Shown here: piece by piece, positions 1 to 8,422 of the stretch
How positions within the stretch are numbered: the stretch's first letter is position 1
How the letters are laid out: the number at the start of each line of letters is the position of its first letter
Assembly: GCA_963663615.1 (NCBI GenBank)
Contig: OY760517.1
Location: forward strand, 1,364,001 to 1,428,000
Direction: 5' to 3'
DNA: 64,000 nt
From: G963663615 sp963663615
GTDB taxonomy: Bacteria; Bacteroidota; Ignavibacteria; Ignavibacteriales; Melioribacteraceae
Program-made: the position numbers and the translations under genes
The notes under the pieces: model-generated
The model's input: the letters and a program-made list of their open reading frames with translations, nothing else
What the model was told of the DNA's origin: nothing
Database searches by the model: none

Positions 1-347
1 TATTAACTTCAGTTATGCGAAGAAGATTTGATGAGAATGGTGAGTTTTATGATGTACATGGTGTATATCCCGGACTTGTTAGAGAGGTTGCAGATGAATT
101 AGACGTTTATTTAATAGACCATCATAAAAGCAGTGAAAAGCTTTTTCGCAAGCTTGGTGAAGAGGGTACAATAAAACTGTTCCTTCATGTTAAACCGGGT
201 GAAACCAAAAATTATCCTGATGGTAAAACTGATAATACCCATTTTAATGATTATGGTGCCAAGGTAGTAGCTAATTTAGTGGCTAAAGAGCTAAAAGCAT
301 CAAAAATACCTTTGGGCAAAAAGATTAAAACTGGTGAAGAGAAGTAA
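1..347 (+). CDS. Rhamnogalacturonan acetylesterase (SGNH hydrolase), C-terminal part
   Basis: The reading frame is open to the left edge of the window, so only the last ~115 residues of this protein are present and the start lies outside. SGNH/GDSL esterases of the rhamnogalacturonan acetylesterase type remove acetyl groups from the pectin backbone. The visible part fits that family: the start resembles the block LTSVMRRRFDENG, followed by a 'YPGLVREVADELDVYLID' stretch, and near the end DNTHFNDYGA holds the Asp-x-x-His pair of the catalytic triad (DxxH). It ends one base before a pectinesterase gene, so the two form an operon for pectin breakdown. The catalytic Ser block is not visible, so activity cannot be judged. 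Confidence 0.8.
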   Translation, partial: LTSVMRRRFDENGEFYDVHGVYPGLVREVADELDVYLIDHHKSSEKLFRKLGEEGTIKLFLHVKPGETKNYPDGKTDNTHFNDYGAKVVANLVAKELKASKIPLGKKIKTGEEK

Positions 348-348
348 A

Positions 349-1650
349 ATGAAAAAATTGATTATAAATGTAATATTATTCTTATCGATGGCAGTGTATG
401 CAGAAAATGCTGATTATATTGTTGATAAAAAGGGGAATGGTGATTTTACTAATATTCAGGATGCTTTGAATAAAATACCTGCCGATAATTCCGAGCAGAA
501 AATTATCCTTGTGAAAAATGGAGTTTACGAGGAAAAATTGTTTATTGAGTCTTCCAATATTGCACTCGTCGGGGAGTCAAAGGATAGTGTGATTATAAAG
601 TACGCTATGTTAAGAAAAAACTGGATGAAGAATCATGATAAACAATATGGCGCTTCTGTTGTAAATATTGGAGAAGGAACAGAGAATGTTACTCTTGCCA
701 ATCTTACGGTCTGGAATAATTACGGTACATTATATGGTGATAATGATCATCAATATGCTATATATGGCATGGGCACAAAGGTTATACTGCTGCATTGCAA
801 TGTAATTGCTGATGGTGCTGATACAATTAGTTTATGGCCAGAAGAGGGTGGAATGTTTTATCACTCTCATTGTTATTTCGAGGGGCATGTTGATTATGTT
901 TGTCCCAGAGGTTGGTGTTATATTACCGATAGTAAATTTTACGGTCATAATATGACTGCTACATTATGGCATAAAGGCATTGATTCCGAGGACGCAAAGT
1001 TTGTAATAAACGATTCGTATTTTGATGGCAAACCTGGTTTTCCGTTAGGAAGGCATCATTATGATGCACAGTTTTATTTGCTAAACTGCGTGTTTTCCGA
1101 AAATATGGCTGATTTGCCAATATTTTGGCCCGAATCACCAAACGCCCACGAATGGAAATGGGGGGAAAGGCACTATTATTATAACTGCCAAAGAATAGGT
1201 GGTGATTATGACTGGTTTGCTGATAATCTGGAAACTGCAAAAGGGTCGCCCAAACCGGAAGAAGTGACTGCTAAATGGACTTTTAACGGCAAGTGGGACC
1301 CGGAAGGTGAAATGCCATCTGTATTACCTTTTGCATTTTTACCAATACCACAAAATGGCGAATATCTTGATGAATCACCTCAGGAATTAAAATGGATTCC
1401 TTCTCGCAATGCTGAATCTTTTAACGTATATTTCTGGAAGTCAAAATATCCGCAGGCACTGAAACAGGGTGCAAAGCTTAAATCAGGAAGTAACGCTCCC
1501 GGTGAACCAATATATATTGGCAACCAGAAAGAGCCTGTATTTAAAACTGCTACACTTGAACCAAATTCAACCTGGTATTGGCGTATTGATGAGGTTATTG
1601 ACGGTAAGCCTGTTGAAGGTAAATTATGGCATTTTACAATTAGAAAATAA
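349..1650 (+). CDS. Secreted pectinesterase (carbohydrate esterase family 8)
   Basis: Pectin methylesterase, expected to demethylate homogalacturonan outside the cytoplasm. The start at ATG 349 is preferred over the in-frame GTG at 334: ATG 349 begins a clean signal peptide (MKKLIINVILFLSMAVYA) and lies one base after the upstream stop. The protein (433 aa) has a beta-helix with family blocks: NGVYEEK near residue 60, GADTISL (Asp of the QDT block), VDYVCPRG (matching the VDFIFG block with the second Asp) and LGRHHYD (the Arg of LGRPW). The last ~100 residues look like a fibronectin-III-type domain ending in a Trp-Tyr-Trp-Arg-rich strand. It lies between an acetylesterase and a VOC protein. 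Confidence 0.88.
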   Translation: MKKLIINVILFLSMAVYAENADYIVDKKGNGDFTNIQDALNKIPADNSEQKIILVKNGVYEEKLFIESSNIALVGESKDSVIIKYAMLRKNWMKNHDKQYGASVVNIGEGTENVTLANLTVWNNYGTLYGDNDHQYAIYGMGTKVILLHCNVIADGADTISLWPEEGGMFYHSHCYFEGHVDYVCPRGWCYITDSKFYGHNMTATLWHKGIDSEDAKFVINDSYFDGKPGFPLGRHHYDAQFYLLNCVFSENMADLPIFWPESPNAHEWKWGERHYYYNCQRIGGDYDWFADNLETAKGSPKPEEVTAKWTFNGKWDPEGEMPSVLPFAFLPIPQNGEYLDESPQELKWIPSRNAESFNVYFWKSKYPQALKQGAKLKSGSNAPGEPIYIGNQKEPVFKTATLEPNSTWYWRIDEVIDGKPVEGKLWHFTIRK

Positions 1651-1659
1651 GGATAAACT

Positions 1660-2055
1660 ATGGTATTTGAACATTTTGCAGTAAATATTGAAAAGCCTGT
1701 TGAAATGGCTGAATGGTATGTGAAAAATTGTGAGCTTGTAATTATGAAGAAAGGGGATGCCCCGCACTTTGCTCATTTTCTTGCTGATAAAACCGGCAGA
1801 GTTGTGATTGAAACTTATTTTAATAATGAGTTTCCTGTTACAGATTTTAGTACTGTGAATCATATGGAATTTCATTTTGCATTTATGGTAAAAAATGCCG
1901 AAGAAACCAAAAACAATCTTATGGGAGCAGGAGCCGAGTTTGTTGAAGAAATTAAACCTGCCGATGGCTCACATTTGGTAATGCTAAGAGACCCATTTGG
2001 AATGCCGCTTCAGTTATGCCAGCGTGCTACCCCGTTAATGGATATAAAATTGTAA
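1660..2055 (+). CDS. VOC (glyoxalase/bleomycin-resistance fold) family protein
   Basis: A 131-residue protein of the vicinal oxygen chelate superfamily. The N-terminal strand MVFEHFAVNIEKPVEMAEWY and the C-terminal strand HLVMLRDPFGMPLQL are the usual ends of a glyoxalase-like module; His5 and the Glu of 'MEFHF' (region ~67) are possible metal ligands. No signal peptide, so cytoplasmic. It starts 9 bases after the pectinesterase stop with an AAGGA ribosome binding site and is the last gene of the pectin operon. The substrate cannot be read from the sequence; a role in sugar-acid metabolism is only suggested by position. Confidence 0.75.
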   Translation: MVFEHFAVNIEKPVEMAEWYVKNCELVIMKKGDAPHFAHFLADKTGRVVIETYFNNEFPVTDFSTVNHMEFHFAFMVKNAEETKNNLMGAGAEFVEEIKPADGSHLVMLRDPFGMPLQLCQRATPLMDIKL

Positions 2056-2069
2056 GAGAGATTAAGATT

Positions 2070-2090
2070 GCCCGGAAGGAGTTTCCGGGC
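2070..2090. other. Stable inverted repeat between convergent genes
   Basis: Perfect 8-bp stem GCCCGGAA / TTCCGGGC with a 5-nt loop, 15 nt after the VOC gene stop and ~44 nt before the end of the convergent pectate lyase gene. There is no T-run on either strand, so it may act as an mRNA 3' stabiliser or a weak terminator rather than a standard intrinsic terminator. Confidence 0.55.
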
Positions 2091-2133
2091 TCGGATAATA
2101 TACCAGAGTTGTGAAGTAACCACAGAAGAAACT

Positions 2134-3279
2134 TTAATTATACTTTTTGTTCCAGTTTTTATATTCATCTAATACATATTCAGGTACATAATGGTACCAT
2201 GCATAACCTTCACGTCTTTCACGCTCAACTTCTTTCATACTGTAAACAATTCTTCCATCTCGGCGGCAGAATAAAGGTACATGAGTACCCAGTTCGTAAA
2301 AACGTGCCCAAATACGAGGAGCATTCTTATCCATCACAACTCTTCTGTCGCGTTTGGATGTTCGGTAAACAAACTCTTTCTGATCGGCATCAAATGTTTC
2401 GACACGTAAACCTTCTATAGCAGAATCCTCATACCATTTAATTGCACTGTTAACCGCTTCTTTAACTCTTTGGTCAGGGTCAGGAATGTCCATAAGTATT
2501 CTTATTATACCTGCACTTTCCATATTACAAATTGCTGCAGGTTCAAAAGTACGTGCCGGTCTTGGTTCCAAAGTAATCTTATCGTGCTGCTGACACCAAA
2601 CGGTTTTAACACCATTTTCAACAATTTGGCATTTAAGAATACAATCAATTCCTTTATCGAAAGCTACTTTTGCTTTGTTGTAAGTATCGCTATCCACAAA
2701 AAGATAAGCTGGGTCTTTATATACGATATTACGTAAAACAAACATTACTCCACCCATTGCACCATCATTAAATGTTATATGATCGTGATAGCTGCTGGAA
2801 TCAGGATACTTTTGTGGAAAACCACCGTTGTCGTACTGACTTTCAAATATAAAATCCAATCCTTTCAGGAATGCATTTTTATACTTTTCATCATTGGTAA
2901 GTGTATATACTTCTGCAAGATATGAAAGTTGAGTATGGGTGGCACCATTGTCATAGGTAGTGTTATCACATTCTTTGCCAGCTTTGATTTTGTTAGCTTG
3001 TTCAGGTGTTAACTTTGCACGCATATCATAATTTTTTTCCCAACCACCATTATTCTTTTGAAAAAGCAGGATATTATCGGCAATTTTAACATATTCGGAG
3101 TCATCGTAAACAGGTCTGTCAGGTAAAGGTTTAATTAGCTTGTCAACATCGTTAATATCATACCAATGGTGGGCACTATCGTAAAATCTGCCAGTGTCGG
3201 GATGATTATTCAGGAAGCTGCATCCAAATAATATAAGAATAAAACTTAAACCCCAAAAACCTACTAATATTTTTTTCAT
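2134..3279 (-). CDS. Pectate lyase lipoprotein, polysaccharide lyase family 10
   Basis: Cleaves polygalacturonate by beta-elimination. The 381-residue protein begins with a lipoprotein signal ending in the lipobox LFGC, so it is membrane anchored at Cys ~20. Family 10 features include NGGWEKNYDM (~residue 78), YDNGATHTQLSYLAEVY (~110) and QYDNGGFPQKYP (~150), repeated alpha/alpha-barrel helices, and PRPARTFEPAA in the second half. The length is typical of a stand-alone PL10 catalytic module with no carbohydrate-binding domain. It is convergent with the esterase operon and completes a small pectin-degradation locus. Upstream (3280-3548) no clear promoter was recognised. Confidence 0.88.
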   Translation of the reverse strand: MKKILVGFWGLSFILILFGCSFLNNHPDTGRFYDSAHHWYDINDVDKLIKPLPDRPVYDDSEYVKIADNILLFQKNNGGWEKNYDMRAKLTPEQANKIKAGKECDNTTYDNGATHTQLSYLAEVYTLTNDEKYKNAFLKGLDFIFESQYDNGGFPQKYPDSSSYHDHITFNDGAMGGVMFVLRNIVYKDPAYLFVDSDTYNKAKVAFDKGIDCILKCQIVENGVKTVWCQQHDKITLEPRPARTFEPAAICNMESAGIIRILMDIPDPDQRVKEAVNSAIKWYEDSAIEGLRVETFDADQKEFVYRTSKRDRRVVMDKNAPRIWARFYELGTHVPLFCRRDGRIVYSMKEVERERREGYAWYHYVPEYVLDEYKNWNKKYN

Positions 3280-3548
3280 TTCATTTCAATCCCCATAAAT
3301 AAAAAAAAGAACAAGTTTTGTGCGTTTTGTTAAGTTTTAATGTAATAAATTATTATGTTCCGATTACAATCCTAAAATTAACGATAACTTAAACGTTAAC
3401 TTTAAGGATTACTAAAGATAACCTTTACATCCCTTTTTGTCAATAAAAAAGTTTTGAAAATTAACTGTATTAAACAGTTTGTTAGAAGTTTTAGCTATTT
3501 AGTTATTCCTAATAGAGAATACTTGTATAAATAAACAGAAGGTATGCC

Positions 3549-4055
3549 ATGAAGAAGCTAATTCTTTTATTCTTTGTACTAATTGTAAGTACCCAGTTTG
3601 CTCAGCAAAATGAGAATGTAAAAGACATCAATAAAGTTTGGGAAAACTTTTGCAAGGCATTCAAAACACTTGATTACAAATTATTCGCAGAGCTTCACGA
3701 TACCGAACTTATAAGAGTGCCGAACGGTAGAAAAATTGTAAGTTATGATGATTATATTGCCAGCTATGAAAAGAATTTCACAAAGGATAAGGCAGTAGGT
3801 ACCACAAGAGAAATATCCTTACGTTTTTTTGAAAGAGTAAGTAATGATTCTGTAGCTTCGGAAAGGGGATATTACAGAGCAATTAAAAATGGTGGTACGA
3901 AAAATAGAAAAATATCTTATGGGGAGTTTCATGTACTGCTTGTTAAAAGGGGAGGCGATTGGAAAATCCTGATGGATTACGATAATAGCCAAAAAGGAGA
4001 TATTGGAAAAGCAAAATTTGAACAAGCAAGAGATATGTATGAAGCCTTCGATTAA
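3549..4055 (+). CDS. Secreted NTF2-like (SnoaL/DUF4440-type) protein
   Basis: A 168-residue protein with an N-terminal signal peptide (hydrophobic residues 4-16, cleavage near QFAQQ). The rest has the layout of the NTF2-like fold: an N-terminal helix with 'VWENFCKAFKTLDYKLFAELH', a curved sheet, and a final strand 'HVLLVKRGGDWKILMDYD' typical of SnoaL/DUF4440 proteins. Such domains bind small ligands or act as enzymes; no catalytic residue can be named here. The start is supported by AGAAGG upstream. It lies between the pectate lyase and the fucosidase pseudogene, with 42 nt to the latter, so it may have been co-transcribed with it. Confidence 0.65.
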   Translation: MKKLILLFFVLIVSTQFAQQNENVKDINKVWENFCKAFKTLDYKLFAELHDTELIRVPNGRKIVSYDDYIASYEKNFTKDKAVGTTREISLRFFERVSNDSVASERGYYRAIKNGGTKNRKISYGEFHVLLVKRGGDWKILMDYDNSQKGDIGKAKFEQARDMYEAFD

Positions 4056-4097
4056 ATCATTTTAATAAAATCGTATTAAAAAGATAAAAGAGAGACA

Positions 4098-4972
4098 ATG
4101 AAAAAACAATTGTATTTATTTTATTTGGCTACCTGTCTGCCTTGTTTAATTCAGCTTTTGGGCAGAATTATAAACCTGCTCCTGAAAACCTTGAAAACAG
4201 GGAGTGGTTTTGGGATGCAAAGTTCGGATTATTTATTCACTGAGGAGTTTATTCATTACTTGGTGTGCATGAATGGGTAACGGAAAGAAAAAACATTATT
4301 AAGCATTCCAATGAAAAATTGACAGATTCGTTTAATCCATCAGAATTTGATGCGGAAGAAATTGTTTTGATGGCTTGTGGGACAAGATGGATGCAAACAG
4401 GGATTTGCAGACTACTTATAATTTGATTCATAAATTGCAACCTCAGGCAATGATAGTAAGTAATCATCACCAGGTTACAAATCCGGGTGAAGATTTTCAG
4501 ATGTTTGAGAAAGATTTACCGGGACTTTTCGCTATTGGATAATGCATACAAAACTTCAAAAAATTGCTGCATTATCTTGTAAAAGCTGCCGGACATAATA
4601 GTAACTTCCTGCTTAATGTGGGTCCCATGCCTAATGGTAAAGTTCAACAGGAATTTGTTGATACGCATAACTGGTTGGTAATTGAACTAACAAGTATGGG
4701 AAAACTATTTTTTTGGCACTCGGGGCGGACTAATTACTCTGCAAGTCTGAGAAGTAACTACTCAAAAACAGAATAAGGTATTTGTTCATAAATTAAATTC
4801 GCTAAGTAATGGATTGTTGCTTCCGAAATTTGATGGTACAGTTACTAATATTAAGGAGTTTGATAGCGGTAATAAATTGAAGTATGAGAAGACTGAGTTT
4901 GGGACTTTGAAAGATTTGGGAGAGAGGTTAGACCCGATTGATCATATATTGGAAATTACATTGAAGGATTAG
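4098..4972 (+). pseudogene. Decayed alpha-L-fucosidase (glycoside hydrolase family 29)
   Basis: Remnants of one GH29 gene lie in order across three frames. After a signal-peptide-like start at 4098 a frameshift near 4130-4145 leads into 'QNYKPAPENLENREWFWDAKFGLFIH', where TGA at 4241-4243 replaces the Trp of the conserved FIHWGVYS block. The frame continues with GVYSLLGVHEWVTERKN, then a large internal deletion near 4370 joins to DGLWDKMDANRD and NHHQVTNPGEDFQMFEKDLPG. A stop at 4540-4542 and a shift in an A-run near 4557 precede KLLHYLVKAAGHNSNFLLNVGPMPNG; a further shift near 4705 leads to FFGTRGGLITLQV, then another stop, and VFVHKLN... up to the TAG at 4970-4972. Intact GH29 proteins are about 450-600 residues, so well over 100 residues are missing. 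It cannot be functional. Confidence 0.93.
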
Positions 4973-4995
4973 CTTACAGGGAAGATTGAATAAGC

Positions 4996-5028
4996 AAAAG
5001 GTTATCCCTGCGTTGGGATAACCTTTTT
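4996..5028. terminator. Bidirectional intrinsic terminator
   Basis: 13-bp perfect stem AAAAGGTTATCCC / GGGATAACCTTTT with a 6-nt loop TGCGTT and T-runs on both strands. It lies after the fucosidase pseudogene on the plus strand and 6 nt after the stop of dps on the minus strand. Confidence 0.9.
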
Positions 5029-5033
5029 AATAA

Positions 5034-5477
5034 TTAAGCCATGCTAACGTTAACCATCCATGATTCTTTTTCCAACCATGCAATATTATCTTCAGCAAGA
5101 GCAACTGTAGTTGGGTCATCAGCTTCATCAGCAGCTTTTCTTAAATCCTTGAATTCAGCAAGAAGAGCAGCGAAATCTTTTGAAACACCAGAAAGTACAG
5201 TTTTTGCATCAAAAGTTTTATCCATAACTTCTTCAAGAGTAGCGTTTTCAAGATATTCTTTTAATGAACCGAATGGTTTGCCACCAAGCTGTACAATTCT
5301 TTCAGCAACTTCATCATACTGTTCAGCAAAATAATCGTAATATGCTTCAGTCATTTCATGAAGTGGTTTAAAGTTCATACCCTGAACATTCCAGTGGTAG
5401 TTGTGTAGCTTTACATAAAATAATTGTAAGTTTGAAAGATTAACGTTAAGTTTTTTTACTAATTCTGAGTTAGCCAT
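5034..5477 (-). CDS. dps: Dps-type ferritin-like DNA-protection protein
   Basis: Dps proteins form 12-mers that oxidise Fe(II) with peroxide, store iron and protect DNA. The start chosen is ATG 5477, because GGAGG sits 5 nt upstream; an in-frame TTG at 5489 would overlap that site. In the 147-residue product the ferroxidase ligands can be matched to the family by spacing: His28 (NYHWNVQG), His40 (PLHEMTEAYY), Glu44, Asp55 and Glu59 (EQYDEVAERI). The N-terminus is short and not lysine rich, so direct DNA binding is uncertain. The promoter at 5518-5549 contains a Fur/PerR-like box, pointing to iron or peroxide control. Confidence 0.93.
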   Translation of the reverse strand: MANSELVKKLNVNLSNLQLFYVKLHNYHWNVQGMNFKPLHEMTEAYYDYFAEQYDEVAERIVQLGGKPFGSLKEYLENATLEEVMDKTFDAKTVLSGVSKDFAALLAEFKDLRKAADEADDPTTVALAEDNIAWLEKESWMVNVSMA

Positions 5478-5517
5478 AATTTCCTCCAATTATGTTTCAT
5501 TATCAAATTTTGTATTT

Positions 5518-5549
5518 CAAAGATAGCCTTATTGAAAATGATTATCAAA
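5518..5549 (-). promoter_or_regulatory. dps promoter, Bacteroidetes type
   Basis: On the minus strand the sequence reads TTTG, 20 nt, TATCTTTG, which matches the Bacteroidetes -33/-7 pattern (TTTG-N19-21-TAnnTTTG). The -7 element is at 5525-5518 and the -33 element at 5549-5546, about 40 nt before the dps start. Confidence 0.75.
5533..5547. promoter_or_regulatory. Fur/PerR-like operator in the dps promoter
   Basis: TGAAAATGATTATCA is a 7-1-7 inverted repeat of the Fur-family type (TGATAAT-N-ATTATCA) with one mismatch. It lies between and partly over the -33 element of the dps promoter, where bound repressor would block RNA polymerase. The same half-sites recur upstream of the OsmC gene (18518-18532). 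Which family member (Fur or PerR) binds is not visible. Confidence 0.75.
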
Positions 5550-5707
5550 TAGATTCTTTTTATAAGCTATAAGTATAGTTTATAGATTGAAAAACAAAAG
5601 AAAGTTTAAGTTTAAAATAAACTATATTGATAAAATATACATAAAATCATTGATAATATAAAGTCTGTTTAAAATATATTTTTAATACAGAACTGAACAG
5701 TTTGCAG

Positions 5708-5737
5708 GTAAAATAAAATCCCGGCAGCACCGGGATT
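5708..5737 (-). terminator. Intrinsic terminator of the 5745-7409 lipoprotein gene
   Basis: 8-bp stem AATCCCGG / CCGGGATT with a 5-nt loop, followed on the minus strand by TTATTTT. It starts 8 nt after the stop codon. Confidence 0.88.
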
Positions 5738-5744
5738 GGTTAAA

Positions 5745-7409
5745 CTAAAAATATCTGCAAATTCTGTCATCATCAATAATATCGTAATGCAGTCTTTCTT
5801 TATTAATCAGGTAAGGTGGTTCATCATAATCCAGGGTGTGATACCAGTCTCCATTATACAAAATCTTGAAAACGTAATATCCATTAAGTACCATTCTAAC
5901 CGGTGGAAGGGTATTATTATTAAATTGTCCAACATTATACCAGTTAATGATACCATCGTAAGGGGTTCCATCCGCATTTACTCGCATTGTATAGACAGGT
6001 ATTCCATCGATATAAATTATTTTTGGATTAGTTGCATAGCTTTCGCACTCAACATAGGCAGACAAAACCACGTTAGTAGTATTGGTTGTATCAATTGGAG
6101 TGTATTCAATAGTTATAGTATCATCTGAGCACAGATCATCAATGTAATACGTACCAAGTATTTCATTGTCATACATGGTATAGTATTCAACTATTCCACC
6201 ACGGTCAGAAGGGGAGTTTATAAACTGTATGTACGGATCATTATAGGAAACAATTCTTGAGCCTCTAAAACGATAATAAACTTTATTACCAGACATGTAT
6301 TCAAGATAAAATTTTACTTTTAACCTTTCCGCAGTGTTCAGCAGAGATTGGAATTTGATAGTTGTACCGTAGGCACATCTATCATTTACTTTCCAGTCGA
6401 GGTTAAAATAAGAGAGATGAGATATGTTTCTGCATTTTGCAACTTTAAAGTTACCATTGTCAGCAATCGTAATATCCTGTTCATGAGTCCAGACGTTGGT
6501 TATTTCATCATAGCTCCAAAGTGGAACAACATCACCCGGAGCAATTGGTCTGTTAGTTTCAGGGTTAATAGTAGAATCAGGTATTTGCATATCTATTGAA
6601 AGGGTACCGTTTTCAAGTTTTGAAACCTCCACACCATTTACAGTAAGATCAACAGAGACAAATCCGGCGGTGTAAAAGGAGGTTGCTTCAGGTGTGCCAT
6701 TATCACTAACATTAACTGCATCAAGTCCGCCCGGAAATGAGTTTAGCGTTTTTTCGCTAATTGGATTAAAATATGTTACCGATGTAGTTACAGTTCCTTG
6801 AAGCGTTTCACCATTTACCCCAAGCAGCTTGGTACCTTTAGGTATGGTTACACTTGCAACAGCACCAGTAACAGGTTCCGCACCGGAATTAAGAATAATA
6901 TCTTGACTCGTTCCTGATTCCGAATTGGTAGTGCCAGTTGTTTCTGTATTATTTGCGGCTCCTTCAGGGAGATTAGTTTTTTCAACAAGATTTATATTAT
7001 ATATAGTAAGACCTGTTTTGGTTAGCTCAATAGGCATACTTGTAGTTAAATACCCCTGTGCCTTAAATATCATTGTTACCTTAAACGGATTGTCTTTTGA
7101 AGGGGTTAAGCTATCGGTAATTGAAAACTGAGCAATACCTTCATTTGAGGTTACTAATGAAAGAGGCACACTTGTTGTCGAGATTATATCTTCTTTCCCT
7201 TCTCCTTCGAATGTTATTAGTACCGGAGTTATTACTGAATATGTTGTAGATGAATTTCTTATCTCCAGTGCAACTGTTGTGGACCTTGATTTTGTTTTAA
7301 TCCTCACTTCAAGTCCGTCGGCAGGATTTGAGATTTCGCAACTAAGTGATAACAATAAAACCAGAATAAAAGAACTTAACATCCATAAATAAGCAATTGA
7401 TTTTTTCAT
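5745..7409 (-). CDS. Large lipoprotein of unknown function with FAM171/CILP-like region
   Basis: ATG 7409 is preferred (AAGGAGG just upstream, and it starts the signal MKKSIAYLWMLSS... with lipobox LSLSC); a longer frame back to 7583 would overlap the upstream gene. The 554-residue product is exported and lipidated near Cys 24. An Ig-like N-terminal part is followed by a Thr/Ser/Glu-rich linker (~150-170), then a block with IPKGTKLLG, TTSVTYF, SFPGGLDAV, GFVSVDLTVNG and HLSYFNLDW. My recollection is that this block resembles the region shared by eukaryotic FAM171/CILP proteins and some Bacteroidota lipoproteins; this is not tested. The C-terminal ~200 residues have several Cys and are not recognised. 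It follows an outer-membrane barrel gene by 10 nt, so the two probably work together at the cell surface. Confidence 0.75.
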   Translation of the reverse strand: MKKSIAYLWMLSSFILVLLLSLSCEISNPADGLEVRIKTKSRSTTVALEIRNSSTTYSVITPVLITFEGEGKEDIISTTSVPLSLVTSNEGIAQFSITDSLTPSKDNPFKVTMIFKAQGYLTTSMPIELTKTGLTIYNINLVEKTNLPEGAANNTETTGTTNSESGTSQDIILNSGAEPVTGAVASVTIPKGTKLLGVNGETLQGTVTTSVTYFNPISEKTLNSFPGGLDAVNVSDNGTPEATSFYTAGFVSVDLTVNGVEVSKLENGTLSIDMQIPDSTINPETNRPIAPGDVVPLWSYDEITNVWTHEQDITIADNGNFKVAKCRNISHLSYFNLDWKVNDRCAYGTTIKFQSLLNTAERLKVKFYLEYMSGNKVYYRFRGSRIVSYNDPYIQFINSPSDRGGIVEYYTMYDNEILGTYYIDDLCSDDTITIEYTPIDTTNTTNVVLSAYVECESYATNPKIIYIDGIPVYTMRVNADGTPYDGIINWYNVGQFNNNTLPPVRMVLNGYYVFKILYNGDWYHTLDYDEPPYLINKERLHYDIIDDDRICRYF

Positions 7410-7419
7410 AGTATCCTCC

Positions 7420-8073
7420 TTAAAATTTATATGCCAAACCGACTGAAAGAACAGGATACCATTTAAACCAGCTAATGTTATCCTCAAGTTTTTGTTCCTG
7501 ATCCGGGGCTGCAGAAGGAGAAAGCATACCCTGTGCACCCAATTCAACTTGTGGAGCATCATGATAAAATGCTCCAATATCAAACAGGAATTTTAATCCG
7601 GGTTCACCACTTGCCGGGTTTCCGATTCCAAGACCAATATATGGGGCAAACTTCGAAAATTTTAGTTCCGCATCAAGATTTCCCAGGATATCAGGAGTAT
7701 AAACGTCCTCGCCAACTGTGTAGGTCTCAACCGGAGTCATTTTTGAGTCAATAGCATTCAGGTTAATAAACACACCTGCTGAAACTCTTAAACTGGTTTC
7801 AAAAGGATAATAATCAGCTAAAAAATTTATTGTAGATAAATCGATATCTGCATCAGCCTTATAGGCATCACCACCGCTTTCTTCCATCTTGTATTGTGTG
7901 CTAAGGTAGGAAAACCCTGTTTGAAGATTAAATTGATCGCTTATTGCATAATGAACTTTTAGCCCAACTCCGGTGGTACCAAGATTTATTGAAGTTGCAA
8001 TATCCTGTGCATGGAGATTAAAGCTAAAGAAAATTAAAAATGCAAAACAAGTCTGTATCTTGCTTGACAACAT
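7420..8073 (-). CDS. Outer-membrane beta-barrel protein
   Basis: Start ATG 8073 is chosen because AAGGGAAAT precedes it; an in-frame ATG at 8088 would place that site inside the gene. The 217-residue product has a signal peptide ending near LHAQD and alternating strands typical of the OmpA/OmpW-like small barrels ('FNLQTGFSYLSTQYK', 'INFLADYYPF', 'FAPYIGLGIG', 'FLFDIGAFYH'), ending in WYPVLSVGLAYKF with the terminal Phe common in outer-membrane proteins. The specific family and ligand are unknown. It is the first gene of a two-gene operon with the lipoprotein at 5745-7409. Confidence 0.8.
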   Translation of the reverse strand: MLSSKIQTCFAFLIFFSFNLHAQDIATSINLGTTGVGLKVHYAISDQFNLQTGFSYLSTQYKMEESGGDAYKADADIDLSTINFLADYYPFETSLRVSAGVFINLNAIDSKMTPVETYTVGEDVYTPDILGNLDAELKFSKFAPYIGLGIGNPASGEPGLKFLFDIGAFYHDAPQVELGAQGMLSPSAAPDQEQKLEDNISWFKWYPVLSVGLAYKF

Positions 8074-8422
8074 AATATTTCCCTTCATTGTAGTCTTAAA
8101 GATTCCACTGACAATATAGATTAATTGTTAAATAAACAAAACTATAAAAGTTTAATGTGAGGTAATAATGGTGACGTATATCACAAAAGGAATAATGAAG
8201 TTTAAAATATTCAGAAATGTATAGTAAAATGGGCTTCTACGAAGGTTATTTCAATGAACTATTTCGTGCATAAGAGATTTTCAATATTAAATCATTGATA
8301 ATTTTCTGAAAATTTACTTTTATTTGTTCATTGTTAAAAAATATTTTCCGAGATTTGTATTAGTAATTAAAACAATACTAATAACCAAGATTACAAGTTC
8401 TTTAATATATAGGAAAAATTTT
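8074..8422. other. Divergent intergenic region with a CRP/FNR-like site
   Basis: 349 bp between the outer-membrane gene and the NagB fusion gene. No coding remnant was recognised. The only clear element is the palindrome at 8170-8185. An in-frame upstream extension of the NagB gene (from 8324) is rejected because it has no ribosome binding site or domain similarity. Confidence 0.6.
8170..8185. promoter_or_regulatory. CRP/FNR-family-like operator
   Basis: GGTGACGTATATCACA matches the dyad TGTGA-N6-TCACA with one mismatch; GTGA/TCAC arms are perfect. It lies about 97 nt before the outer-membrane gene start and ~240 nt before the NagB fusion gene, so it could serve the former. Confidence 0.5.

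Noticed and set aside
2070..2090. Hairpin after the VOC gene as an intrinsic terminator.
   Set aside because: There is no T-run on either strand; listed only as an inverted repeat.
3463..3479. Inverted repeat AACTGT-N5-ACAGTT upstream of the NTF2-like gene.
   Set aside because: Only 6-bp arms in AT-rich DNA, no second copy; could be chance.
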